64,000 nt of DNA from Oxalobacteraceae bacterium (GCA_947448025.1 CANFLV010000018.1:1-64000); one strand, 5' to 3'. Positions 1 through 9,204 are shown, counted from the stretch's first letter. Translations and numbers: made by a program. Notes: generated by a model from the letters alone, not told the origin.

Positions 1-183
1 GTGGCGGAAAGCTGCGGATATTGGTTCTGGTTTGACTCTTGCGCGGTGTTGACAGGGTTCATTGGTGTCGTTACAACGGTGGAATTGGTCCAGTACATAG
101 TGCATCTCTTTCTTGGCGTGAAGTTGATGGTGGAATATGCTCAGCCATGCTGCAGTGAATGTCAGGGCAGCGGCAGCGGGCAA
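1..183 (-). CDS. Possible partial ORF cut by left edge, unknown
   Basis: A minus-strand frame stays open from a TAA just upstream of 183 to the window edge. If it begins at the TTG at 181-183, it would encode a short Ala/Leu-rich hydrophobic start followed by a polar, His- and Lys-rich stretch, loosely like a signal peptide. The plus strand has an equally long open frame over the same bases, so coding strand and reality are both unsure. I recognise no family. Confidence 0.2.
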   Translation of the reverse strand, partial: MPAAAALTFTAAWLSIFHHQLHAKKEMHYVLDQFHRCNDTNEPCQHRARVKPEPISAAFRH

Positions 184-407
184 GCAAGCTTGGATCGATT
201 ATTATAAAAAACACAATTATCGAAACGACAGATTAACTATTTGCCAATTCAACTTCAATGCGATCGTTTCAAATCAAGGGAATTTTCGGGACAGGGGGAA
301 AGTGGTGTCGCGGATACTCAACAGAAGCGTTCCTGTCGAGTATTTTGTTGGCGCTCCTAATTAATCGAGAACAGCTAATCGAAGAAGCACGAAGCCATCT
401 TGGCCGA

Positions 408-2235
408 TCAACCCAGCCCGCTGTGCTCAGCCACACCGACCACGCTCAGCGCCTGATGCCTCGTCCCGTCGAGGTTCGCCGGATGATCTGGCACAGCCGA
501 ATCCGGCCTATCCAGATAATCCTGCATAGCATCCTGCAAGGCCATCCAAGCCTCGTTTGGGGTGACAGGCATGTCGTTGACCAGCACCTGCAACATGATC
601 CCGCCGTCGCCTGCAACGTTGTAGTCGAACATCTCGAAGGCGACCACCGCCGCCGCAAATACGGGATCGATACTGCCCATCCAGTGCGCTAGCACGCCTT
701 GGATCGCAGGAATGTCATGGCTGTGACGGATGAAACCGGTGAATTCGCTGGTGCTGGATGGCGTTGCAAAATCCACGAGGAGAATGGACGTAGTGGGGGT
801 CATCACGTCTGCCAGCCCGTAGTGCAAGGGGACCGTGACAGCAGCTGCCGGTGCGGGTGGCGTTGACTGTAGCGGTGCCGGCGAAGTGATCGCATGGGTA
901 TCAGTACCATCACCATGCTCGCTATTCGGGGACGGATTCACTAGCTGATGCTCGGGCGCACCGGCGCTCAAGGTCGGCGTCGGGTCGCTCACGATGGGCG
1001 CGGTGTTTTCCTGGTCTTGTTCCCAGATTGCGACGGCGCCCTGAATCGCTGTTTTCAGGACAGCGACTGCCTCGGCGGAAAGGTTCGCGTCGGCAGTGTG
1101 CCCAGATAGCGGCGCGAACTGGATCGCCAGCGTTACTGGTCCTGCCTGATCCGCGTTCAGAATATCGAAGCCCTGCAAGCTAATCTGCGCCGAGGCTGGC
1201 AAGGTACGTAATCCACGCATCGATGATGGCGTGAATGATCGGCAAATCATGCATCACGGTGTCTGCATGCAGAACTGCGGTGGAACTGCCAGCAAGAACA
1301 GACGGGTGCACCATCTCGACCTGCACGCTCAGGTTGTGGTTTGCGGGGGTGCCCGGTGCAACATTGAGCGACACAGGACCGGCAGGCGGATGACTGCTTG
1401 TTCCCGTCGGCAGGCTGGTCGTGCCAGCAGTGGTCGTGGCGTGGGTAGCGTCAGTGCCTGATGCGTTACCTTCGTCGTCGCTCGGTTCGGGCATCGTTTC
1501 TGATATGTGATAGCTTGGTGGCGCAGGTGGTAGCTTACCAATTTCGTCTTCCATTTCCCACGTCTCTTTGTTTGTTTCGTGATCATTCAAATTAAAAGGA
1601 GCGAAATGATTTTCAAGATTTTGATAACGACCGTTCCGAAATGAACTAAGACTACGCACCAATTCTCTTGCGTGATCTATAGCGGCATAAATCTCAACGC
1701 GCAATGAATCGTTCGAGGTAATTTCGGTTTTAATTTGTGCTAGGCGACTATTGTTTTCGGCAATATATTTTTCCAAATCTTTAATGTAATTTGTACCGTC
1801 CGTCCAAATCACTGTCGCCTCGTGAGCCGCCTCTGCTTTCAAGCGATTAATTTCATTCGTATTCTCTCGAATAATATATTCTTGCCCGCGTAGACTGTTT
1901 CGCAGTTTGTTCAAGGTGTCTTGCTGCGTCTTATAAATAGCATTCTGCTGATGGAGAATATTGCCCTGCTCAACAACAATGTCTGTCTAATGGTCAATTC
2001 GTGCCGGTTCGTCGCCGTACTCTACTGTCTGATTGACGATCTCGCTTATCGTCGCTAATGCATTCCGCAGCGCAGCTTGAGCCCGGGTAGCAAGTGCTTG
2101 TGCGGTAGTGGCTTGCTGTTGCGCTGCCGCGGTGGCAGCCAGATTTTCAGCTCTTAACTCTCGAAGTGCGTCATTTTGCGTAGTGAGATGAACAATTTTG
2201 GGCCGACTGTCGAAATTCTCGAGTTCGCTTTCCAT
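408..2235 (-). pseudogene. Interrupted orphan gene: coiled coil plus two module B domains
   Basis: I read this as one gene broken twice. From the ATG at 2235 an Ala/Gln-rich coiled-coil frame runs to a TAG at 1987-1989. The same frame then reopens (321 bases, 107 codons, separate the two ORF starts) into another coiled-coil stretch, a Pro/Ser/Thr-rich linker and the first half of a domain ending at about 1180. The second half of that domain is in another frame reaching 408. Skipping one C near 1200 joins WITYL to PASAQ, which restores exactly the 14-residue W-to-F spacing seen in the intact copy at the C-terminus (HDIPAIQ..W..F.MFDYN..GDGG). The mature product would carry two module B domains, like the single one in the 705-aa neighbour. 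No known family is recognised. Sequencing error, programmed recoding or true decay cannot be told apart here. Confidence 0.65.
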
Positions 2236-2252
2236 CGCAGAATTTATTGTCT

Positions 2253-2762
2253 TTATTCTCGCTCGGCCGTACCCGCATCGCTCATGCCGAAGAAATCGAG
2301 CACATTCCTCATTGCCGCAACGCTAAACAGGCTGCTGGAACCAGACTCAGGGGGAAGGTCGATAGGCTGAAACTCCGCAGTGCAGGAGTAATCAGGCAGC
2401 ATGCCAAGGATATAGGTATTTTCGGGAGAAATTGGCAGGCCATTTTCATCACGAATAATGAAGTAGTCGATTTTCGGAACCGGGTAGGCCGAGACATATT
2501 CCGGCGGGACTGTTGGTGCGATGTCCTTTGGACTCTGCGCTTCAACGCCAGATGCGGCCTTGAAGCTGTCAACCGGTAAGGCAAGTATCTCTTTGAGCTC
2601 TGCGTAATTTATGCCGAACACGCCGAGAAACTGATCAATCTCGGTGACCGCCCTGATGGCATCAATTCTGCCTGCATCGGTCATGCCGGAGAATGTGAGC
2701 ACCTTGTTGATTTCAGCAAGACTAAGGTGTACGCCCGAATCCACGTCATGAGTAAGGTGCAT
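2253..2762 (-). CDS. Orphan protein with module A helical domain
   Basis: A 169-aa unrecognised protein. Residues about 15-65 are module A: LSLAEINKVLTFSGMTDAG followed by an amphipathic helix and YAELKEILALP. The neighbouring protein at 2950-3465 has the same layout (AEIDKVLYFFGMTDAG...YAELKQVLALP). A Pro-rich middle follows, and the C-terminus starts a second module A (VLDFFGMSDAG) that stops a few residues later, so the protein looks truncated relative to a two-module ancestor. No signal peptide or membrane segment is seen. It lies 17 bases upstream of the interrupted gene at 408-2235 on the same strand and is probably co-transcribed with it. The ATG at 2762 is the first in frame, but the frame is open further upstream. 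Confidence 0.55.
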   Translation of the reverse strand: MHLTHDVDSGVHLSLAEINKVLTFSGMTDAGRIDAIRAVTEIDQFLGVFGINYAELKEILALPVDSFKAASGVEAQSPKDIAPTVPPEYVSAYPVPKIDYFIIRDENGLPISPENTYILGMLPDYSCTAEFQPIDLPPESGSSSLFSVAAMRNVLDFFGMSDAGTAERE

Positions 2763-2949
2763 GAACTGTTCACATGGAATGCTATTGATCGAAGGCGTCT
2801 TGGCGCTACATCAAAAAGCCTATTAAATTAACAATATTGCATTAAATAGTTTATTTAATTATTTAATTATTTAATTGACATCAATCTCTTCGTGTCCTAT
2901 TTCAGCGAAATCAGCGCAATCCCGGTAAAAAGAAAGCGCCGTGTCGTTG
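2763..2949. other. AT-rich intergenic gap with short tandem repeats
   Basis: Bases around 2820-2880 are almost pure A/T and contain three near-perfect copies of an 8-bp unit (atttaatt). The position fits a promoter for the minus-strand gene ending at 2253, but I could not single out a convincing -35/-10 pair. Confidence 0.4.
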
Positions 2950-3465
2950 CTACTGAACAGAATCAAAAATCAAACTACGAATCAGCTCTGTCGGATCAAT
3001 GTCCTCAATCGGCTTAAAAATATCACCGGGCCCGGGTGTATCCCCGCTTGAGGTAATGGGTGTCTCGCCACTATCGACTCCGGTGGCAGCTGTCACAAGC
3101 ATGGCAGAACCATTCTCAGTACCCGGGGATGTTGTGTCAGGTGCAGTGTCAGGCAATCCCGATGTTTGCGGCAATGACTCTGGCAATGGGACGTCAGGCA
3201 GGATTTTTTCTTGCGAAGGCTGGCGTTCCTTGTCGAACGAAAGCGCTTCGATATTTTTAGATGCGGCAGCCAGGTGCTCATCCGGTAAAGCCAGCACCTG
3301 CTTCAGCTCTGCATAGGTCATTCTGAACAATGCGAGAAATTCGCTCAGGTCGGAGATCGCCCCGATCGCCTCGAATTTGCCTGCATCAGTCATGCCGAAA
3401 AAATAGAGCACTTTGTCGATTTCAGCAGCACACAGTGGCATACCCTGGTCGATCGACGTCGGCAA
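2950..3465 (-). CDS. Orphan module A protein, possible 5' nonsense
   Basis: A 171-aa unrecognised protein (TTG start at 3465; an ATG at 3441 is an alternative). Residues about 12-65 form module A, with FFGMTDAG and YAELKQVLALP closely matching the paralogue at 2253-2762. The rest is a long Pro/Ser/Thr/Gly-rich low-complexity tail ending in an acidic helix. Upstream in the same frame, an ATG at 3543 opens a 21-codon stretch that ends in TAA at 3478-3480, only a few codons before the start used here. The original gene may therefore have begun at 3543 and been interrupted by that TAA. It sits directly downstream of the 705-aa gene on the same strand. Confidence 0.5.
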   Translation of the reverse strand: MPTSIDQGMPLCAAEIDKVLYFFGMTDAGKFEAIGAISDLSEFLALFRMTYAELKQVLALPDEHLAAASKNIEALSFDKERQPSQEKILPDVPLPESLPQTSGLPDTAPDTTSPGTENGSAMLVTAATGVDSGETPITSSGDTPGPGDIFKPIEDIDPTELIRSLIFDSVQ

Positions 3466-3589
3466 AAGGTCCGCTTGTTAGAGGTCTGTCAGGTCTTGCG
3501 CCACCGGGGTATTTTCAGATGCCGCCTTAGTTATGACGAACATGTTGATTACTTTTCAAAAATAGAAATATTTTTGCGCAAAATTCCGC

Positions 3590-5707
3590 TCAGACAAGCC
3601 CATCAAACCCTGTCGAACCCACCAGGGTCAGCGCCTGAGCTGCCATCACGTCCAAACTTGCCGGATGATCCGGCGCCGCCAGGTAATCCTGCATGGCGTA
3701 TTGCAATGCCATTAAAGTCGCCTGCTCGGGAATCACGGGCATGTCGCTAACCAGCAGCTGCAACATGACCCCGCCGTCACCAGTCCAGTTGTAGTCGAGC
3801 ATGTCGAATGCAAGCACAGTCGCTGCAAATCCCGGGTCGATACTGGCCATCCAGTGCGCGAGCACGCTTTGAATAGCGGGAATGTCATCGCTATGGTGGA
3901 TAAAATTGGCTGATTCGCCGGCGCCGGATGGCGGCGAAAATTCGAAGGAGAGCATGACCGAGCAGGGGCTTATCATGTCGCTCGTTCCGAAATGCAAGGG
4001 CGCTTCGACAGCGGCATTACTGATGGGCGTTGCTGCCAAGCTCAGCACTACGGGGGGAGTCGCTACCGTCGCTTGCGTGAGCGTCGATTCAGGTGCAAGG
4101 CCTGTGTTCCCCGATAGCAGGACATCTTGAGTCAGCTGTTCGATGGGCGTGTCATGCGAGTGATCGCCTTCCATGTCGCTAACAATACGATTCACTTCAA
4201 CACAGAGCGCCACCAGTCCTGCACCTACTATCATTGAGCCGATGCCGCCGCCGATCACTAAATTCCAGTCAGCGCCTGGCGCTTCCGGCAGAGGTTCCGG
4301 TTCATCCGCCTCTGGTGCTGCAGGAGGGATTGCCGCTTCGGGTTCCGCGTTGACAGGAATTAATTCGATTGCCTCCGGCTCGAGATTGACCGGAACGGGA
4401 ATTTCAGCAGCTGCGTCGCCGCCATTTTCGTTGACGCCGACCTCTGGCGGATTCTGATCAAGCATGCCACCTTGGGCGGCGTCCGTACCCAAGCCGCCAA
4501 CGGCCAGAACGCCGGCAGATGAATCAAGGCCGACTACGAGCTCGTGTGAACTCACTTCTTGATCGCCCGGCGCCTCCGTGGCAACGAGCGGATAGATGCC
4601 ATTATTGTTGTCGTCAGAGTTATTGTTTTCTTTTTCTGAGGACAAGACCAGCAGGGCGATGACGCTGCCGAGGACGCCGATTCCTAGGCTAACGCCGATC
4701 ACATTATCAAAAGTTATGCCACCTCCACCTCCACCTCCGCCTCTGCCTGGCGCCTCTTGCCCTCCATGGTGAACAGGATTCAGGAAATCCTGTTCAGTGA
4801 TTTGATTCGCCGGATCTGCAGGCGGAATCGCAGCGACTGCAGGTTCTGGCGGATTTCCTGCTGCAGTCCCTGCTGCTTCATTGCCGCCATTGCCAGCCAC
4901 GGGAACGATGAACGCGCCGTTATCGGCCGGACCGCCGCCTCCTTGGGTGGCACCAGCATTATCGCCTGTCAGCGCGGCGCCGGTCTCAGGCACTCTGGTC
5001 TCGCCGCTAGTATCGCTCAATGCGCCAGCTTCGCCCGACTGTGTCGTGCTACTACCGTTGACCAGGCCGGGTGGAAGAAGCACAGTCGCTTCCCTGTCGT
5101 CATTGGCAATTGCGTTCGCGATTGTTTCGGGAGAGACAGGGGCGCTGCTGTCAGTAGTGCACGGCCCATCCGGCAGTGTTCCTGATACGAGTAAAGCATC
5201 CTGATCAATGTAAGGCACCAATATTGGCACGGTGACACCGGGATCTGCAGAGCAAGGACCATCGGGGAGCTGGCCAGAATCGAGTTCGGGTGCAGGCGCA
5301 AAGGATACTGCATCGCCTACCGTGTGGGGAGTGGTGGTGAAGACAAAGGTTTTTCTCGATCCCGGATCAAGTAAAAGGAAGCTCTCCAGTTCAGTAATAT
5401 CAGGGATGCCAAGCAGGGCTTGTGCGTCCTCGCCATGCTCAATTGTCTGCAGAGCCTTAATTTGTGCCAGGTCGACCAGAAAAAAATGCTGGACTACGGC
5501 AGCCAGATTCGCCGGGTCTTGCAGCAGGATCAGGATAGTGTCTTTGGCCGGCGTGGGAGCGCCAGTATCGGGGTCGGTAGCAGGTAAGTCGGCTGCTTTA
5601 TCAGGGGGTAAAACCGTGTTTTGATCAAGGGGCGAAGCGAACATGATCACCATGGGGTATCCATTGCAATAAGTGAGTTGGTAAGGGCTATCCGCAGTGG
5701 AACCCAT
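3590..5707 (-). CDS. 705-aa orphan protein with two membrane segments and module B
   Basis: This protein is not in a family I know. Residues about 60-110 contain a degenerate module A (VVQHFFLVDLAQIKALQTI). A long low-complexity Pro/Gly/Ala/Glu-rich region follows, including an eight-glycine run. Two hydrophobic segments lie at roughly 330-355 and 487-510, separated by an acidic, Pro-rich stretch. The last 140 residues are module B (DDIPAIQSVLAHWM, AFDMLDYNWTGDGG, PDHPASLD), about 60% identical by eye to the C-terminus encoded at 408-1250. There is no N-terminal signal peptide. Two internal membrane helices within a disordered protein recall membrane-inserting secreted proteins such as type III translocators, but no secretion gene of that kind is nearby and the similarity is only architectural. 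The ATG at 5707 has no clear ribosome binding site. Confidence 0.65.
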   Translation of the reverse strand: MGSTADSPYQLTYCNGYPMVIMFASPLDQNTVLPPDKAADLPATDPDTGAPTPAKDTILILLQDPANLAAVVQHFFLVDLAQIKALQTIEHGEDAQALLGIPDITELESFLLLDPGSRKTFVFTTTPHTVGDAVSFAPAPELDSGQLPDGPCSADPGVTVPILVPYIDQDALLVSGTLPDGPCTTDSSAPVSPETIANAIANDDREATVLLPPGLVNGSSTTQSGEAGALSDTSGETRVPETGAALTGDNAGATQGGGGPADNGAFIVPVAGNGGNEAAGTAAGNPPEPAVAAIPPADPANQITEQDFLNPVHHGGQEAPGRGGGGGGGGITFDNVIGVSLGIGVLGSVIALLVLSSEKENNNSDDNNNGIYPLVATEAPGDQEVSSHELVVGLDSSAGVLAVGGLGTDAAQGGMLDQNPPEVGVNENGGDAAAEIPVPVNLEPEAIELIPVNAEPEAAIPPAAPEADEPEPLPEAPGADWNLVIGGGIGSMIVGAGLVALCVEVNRIVSDMEGDHSHDTPIEQLTQDVLLSGNTGLAPESTLTQATVATPPVVLSLAATPISNAAVEAPLHFGTSDMISPCSVMLSFEFSPPSGAGESANFIHHSDDIPAIQSVLAHWMASIDPGFAATVLAFDMLDYNWTGDGGVMLQLLVSDMPVIPEQATLMALQYAMQDYLAAPDHPASLDVMAAQALTLVGSTGFDGLV

Positions 5708-5954
5708 TAATCACGGCCGCAAACTGGGAGTGTAGGCGACCGCGCTTGTCTTATTGATAATTTCCGTGATGGTGAGACTAACCTATTGTGTTTTTCATAT
5801 CAATAAAATCAATCCGGTTCTCGCAAAAATACGTCGCCTTTCTTTTGAAGAACTTGCACAGCACTAGGCTTCGGACAGGCAGCAGAGGTAAGAGGGGTGG
5901 GGAGGCGATCAGGCGATCGACTACAATGGCGGCTTACCTTATTTGAAAATCGCC

Positions 5955-6668
5955 ATGCCTGAATCAGTACGCCTAGCAAAACGTGTCATTGAACTGAACG
6001 CCTGTTCCCGCAGCGAAGCCGAGCAAACCATTGCCGGCGGCTGGGTCAGCGTTGATGGCGTCATCGTCGAAGATCCGGGCGCGCATGTCACGAGCGATCA
6101 AGTCGTCGCCATTTCACCCGATGCCAAGCCGGGCGTACTCGAACCCATGACGATCCTGCTGCATAAACCCGCCGGCGTCATCACCGACGATGCGATGCAG
6201 TTGATCACGGCCGCCAGTCGCGCCGCCGACGACCGACGCGCAACGACCTTCCTCAAATACCATTTGCGTAACTTGACGCTGACCGACCGGCTCGAAGACT
6301 ACGCCAGCGGCCTCCTGGTCTATACGCAGGATTTTCGCATTGCGCGCAAACTCGTCGACGACGCTGCCAAGACCGAGCATGAGATCGTCGTGGAAGTGCA
6401 GGGCGACTTGATTGACGATGGCTTGAAGCTGCTGAACTATGGCTTGAAATTCAATAAGCGCGAACTGCCGCCGATCAAGGTCAGCTGGCAAAACGAAACG
6501 CGCCTGCGCTTCGCCCTGAAAACGCCGCCGCGCGGCCTGATAGCGCACATGTGCGAGCAAGTCGGCTTGCAGGTCGTGTCGATGAAGCGCATACGCATAG
6601 GGCGTCTGCCCCTGTCCAGCCTGCAGGCCGGCCAGTGGCGTTACCTGCTCGGTTACGAGCGATTCTGA
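5955..6668 (+). CDS. RsuA/RluF-family pseudouridine synthase-like protein
   Basis: An S4 RNA-binding domain occupies about residues 5-60 (RVIELNACSRSEAEQTIAGG). It is followed by an RsuA-type catalytic fold (LLHKPAGVIT near residue 70; SGLLVYTQD near 118; a C-terminal MKRIRIGRLPL segment). In active members the central motif is G-R-L-D with catalytic Asp; here it reads D-R-L-E, so Glu114 takes the Asp position with the SGLL spacing kept. Either activity is lost and the protein only binds RNA, or Glu is tolerated in this subgroup. I chose the ATG at 5955 over the TTG at 5943. The exonuclease gene begins 9 bases downstream, so the two are probably co-transcribed. Substrate (16S, 23S or other RNA) cannot be told from sequence. 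Confidence 0.8.
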   Translation: MPESVRLAKRVIELNACSRSEAEQTIAGGWVSVDGVIVEDPGAHVTSDQVVAISPDAKPGVLEPMTILLHKPAGVITDDAMQLITAASRAADDRRATTFLKYHLRNLTLTDRLEDYASGLLVYTQDFRIARKLVDDAAKTEHEIVVEVQGDLIDDGLKLLNYGLKFNKRELPPIKVSWQNETRLRFALKTPPRGLIAHMCEQVGLQVVSMKRIRIGRLPLSSLQAGQWRYLLGYERF

Positions 6669-6677
6669 GGAGACGCC

Positions 6678-7304
6678 ATGTTCGACCAGCCCATCATCAT
6701 GCTCGACTTCGAGACCACAGGCTTGAGTCCGGCCATGGGCGACCGTATCACCGAGGTCGCGGCGCTACGGATTTGCGAGGGCCGCATCGTTGACCGCTAC
6801 GTCTCGCTGGTCAATTGCGGCATGCGCATACCCGGCTTCATCACGCAGCTGACCGGCATCAGTCAGCGCATGGTCGACCATGCACCACCGGTGGCGGAAG
6901 TCATACCGCAGCTGCTGGATTTTATTGGCACGGATGCGCTCTCGGCGCATAACGCGAGCTTCGATGCGAAATTCCTGCTCGCTGAAAGCGAACGGCTGGA
7001 CATGGCGCCACAGTACTCGCAGCTGATCTGCTCGCTGAAGTTATCGCGCCGGGTATTTCCGACGCTGGCCAGCTATAAACTCGGTGCGCTGGCATCAGCG
7101 TTAGGCTTGAAATTCAATGGCAATGCGCACAGAGCCGAGGCCGACGCTGAAGTCTCGGCGCATCTGCTGCTGCATATCGGTGCGCATTTGCGCAAGACTT
7201 ACCGCATCGCGAACGTCGATCCGTCATTACTGGCTTCAGTGAACCGGCTGGCAGCAGGCAAGGTACCGGACTTCCTGAAAAAGCAGGTGCCGCGCGCAGC
7301 CTGA
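6678..7304 (+). CDS. DnaQ-like 3'-5' exonuclease (DEDDh)
   Basis: A 208-aa protein with the exonuclease fold of the DNA polymerase III epsilon/RNase T superfamily. Motif I is DFETTG (Asp10, Glu12), motif II is HNASFD near residue 92, and motif III is HRAEADAEVS near residue 155, which supplies the DEDDh histidine and aspartate. It lacks the C-terminal polymerase-binding region of classic DnaQ and is a stand-alone nuclease, probably acting on single-stranded DNA or RNA ends in repair or RNA turnover. It follows the pseudouridine-synthase-like gene by 9 bases. Its stop codon directly abuts the stop of the convergent MFS gene. Confidence 0.88.
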   Translation: MFDQPIIMLDFETTGLSPAMGDRITEVAALRICEGRIVDRYVSLVNCGMRIPGFITQLTGISQRMVDHAPPVAEVIPQLLDFIGTDALSAHNASFDAKFLLAESERLDMAPQYSQLICSLKLSRRVFPTLASYKLGALASALGLKFNGNAHRAEADAEVSAHLLLHIGAHLRKTYRIANVDPSLLASVNRLAAGKVPDFLKKQVPRAA

Positions 7305-8585
7305 TTATTCCAGCGTTTCCCAGGCATTCACTTCGCGCCGCGTCAAAGCGGCGCGATACGACTGGCCAGCCAGCCACAGTACCAAGGCGAGCGTCGTAAA
7401 GGCGAGCTGGCCCGCGGCCAGCCACAGCATCGTATGCGACAGGAAGGGCGCGATGACACCTGCCACCAATGCACCGAGCATGGTCATCGTGAATGACTGG
7501 CACGACGCAACGATACCGCGAATCGTCGGATACAGATCCAATACTATCAAGGTCACGCCAGGTGCAACCAACGACATGCCCAGCGTATAAAAGAAAATCG
7601 GGATCACTGACCACGGCAAGGCCGGCGGCAGGAAGGCGTGATAGGCGACATTCACGCTCGCTGCCGTGACGAGAAAGCAGAAGCCGATGCGTACCTGCTT
7701 AGGAATGCTGATCTTGCCGGCGAGCCGGTTTGCTGTGAGCGCGCCGCAAAAAATCCCCGACACCGAAGGCACGAACAGCCAGCCGAACTGATCAAGGCCG
7801 AGATGCAGATGCTGCGTGATGAACACCGGCGCGGCCGACACATACAAGAACAGCCCGGCAAAATTGAAAGCCACGGCCCCCGCCTTGAGCTGGAATACGG
7901 GTGAGCTGAAGACGGTGCGGTAACTCGCAAACAGGAAGGCCGCACTGAAGGGCTGGCGTCGTGCCAGCGGCAGCGTCTCCGGCAGGCGCTTGATGCAGAA
8001 CCACAGCAGCAGCACCGTATAGACAAACAACAGCAGAAAAATCATGCGCCAGTCGAAGGCCTTGATGACCCAGCCGCCGATCATGGGCGCAATGGCGGGA
8101 CCGATCGAAAAAATCATCGTCACCGACGACAGCAGCTTTTCCGCAGCCGCCCCGGCATAGCTGTCGCGAATGATGGCGCGGCCGATGACCACGCCAGCGC
8201 CGCCGGCCAGTCCCTGCAACATGCGAAACGCCCACAGGTATTCGACGCTATGCGCCGCAGCGCAGCCGAGCGTAGCGACCGCAAACACGACGAGTGAACC
8301 GAGAATGATATTGCGCCGACCGAAGGCGTCCGACAGCGCACCATGCCAGAGGATCATCACACCAAACGAAAACATGTACGCCGTCAGTGTTTGCTGGACT
8401 TGAATGGAAGTCGCATGCAGCGAGGCTTCGATACTCGGGAAAGCCGGCAGATAAGTATCGATGGCGAAGGGACCGATCATGGCTAGCCCACCAAGCAGCA
8501 TCGCCAATAAGGTGGCGCTGACGAGGGCGGGCTTTACCGCTTCGGCGGCGCTGGCAGAAGCGGCGACAGGATGTTGATCAGGCAT
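7305..8585 (-). CDS. MFS drug-efflux transporter, Bcr/CflA type
   Basis: About 426 aa with 12 predicted membrane helices. The first helix region (GPFAIDTYLPAFPSIEASL) is the hallmark of the Bcr/CflA subfamily of drug:H+ antiporters, and motif A follows helix 2 (GALSDAFGRRNIIL). These inner-membrane pumps export compounds such as bicyclomycin, sulphonamides or chloramphenicol; the substrate here is unknown. The start was set at the ATG at 8585, because the 26 codons upstream show no conserved content and the protein then begins with a short hydrophilic stretch. It appears monocistronic. Confidence 0.85.
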   Translation of the reverse strand: MPDQHPVAASASAAEAVKPALVSATLLAMLLGGLAMIGPFAIDTYLPAFPSIEASLHATSIQVQQTLTAYMFSFGVMILWHGALSDAFGRRNIILGSLVVFAVATLGCAAAHSVEYLWAFRMLQGLAGGAGVVIGRAIIRDSYAGAAAEKLLSSVTMIFSIGPAIAPMIGGWVIKAFDWRMIFLLLFVYTVLLLWFCIKRLPETLPLARRQPFSAAFLFASYRTVFSSPVFQLKAGAVAFNFAGLFLYVSAAPVFITQHLHLGLDQFGWLFVPSVSGIFCGALTANRLAGKISIPKQVRIGFCFLVTAASVNVAYHAFLPPALPWSVIPIFFYTLGMSLVAPGVTLIVLDLYPTIRGIVASCQSFTMTMLGALVAGVIAPFLSHTMLWLAAGQLAFTTLALVLWLAGQSYRAALTRREVNAWETLE

Positions 8586-8805
8586 GGCGGGGATCTCTAT
8601 ATGTAGCGGTGCGCAATTATAGACGCCGACCTTGGGAGCGTCCGGATTGATCATCCATTTCAAGCATTAAGCCGGGAAAGATTTATTCTGCTTTAAATCA
8701 AACTACTCAGGTTGCAGTGCGACCAAATCAGTACTAGTATTTACTTTAATGATTACTTCTTGCCGATACGCGTCTATGCGGCGCGGCAGTTGGTCGTGGC
8801 GCGCT

Positions 8806-9204
8806 TCAGGTGTCCGTGCCGAGAAGTCGTTTGCGCAGCAATTCCATCAGCGCGCGGCTGGTGCCTTCGGGATCTGCCCGGTACAAGGTCTTGGCCGTTT
8901 CCAGAAACATGCGTTCAGCATTATCTCCCGGTGCATCCTGCAAAAATTCCTTACCCTCGCCGGCATGTTCGCGATCCATCCACCCGTGCTGCAGCCCCAG
9001 CGCCGCTTCGATCGTGCGCGCTACATTGCTGCCGATGTTTTTTCGGTTGCATTTGATGTGGCTGAGGTAGCGATCAGAAAAGCCAATGCGCTCGGCGAAC
9101 AGTTTCAGCATGCCGCGCTCGGGCAAATCCGGATTTGCATCTTTAAAGCGCTGGAAGCTCGCCATGAAATTTCGATGGCGAATTTGCGCATTATCTACCG
9201 ACAT
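8806..9204 (-). CDS. Small HTH DNA-binding regulator (Cro/CI-like)
   Basis: A 132-aa protein with a helix-turn-helix of the lambda-repressor type at about residues 30-70 (FAERIGFSDRYLSHIKCNR, then IARTIEAALGL-like helices ending GWMD). The C-terminal half is hydrophilic and unassigned, so no ligand-binding or peptidase domain is evident. The ATG at 9204 has a good ribosome binding site (GGAGA seven bases upstream) and is preferred over an upstream ATG at 9282. The gene is divergent from the unknown ORF at 9287, with about 80 bases between them. Shared control of that intergenic region is plausible but not shown. Confidence 0.65.
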   Translation of the reverse strand: MSVDNAQIRHRNFMASFQRFKDANPDLPERGMLKLFAERIGFSDRYLSHIKCNRKNIGSNVARTIEAALGLQHGWMDREHAGEGKEFLQDAPGDNAERMFLETAKTLYRADPEGTSRALMELLRKRLLGTDT

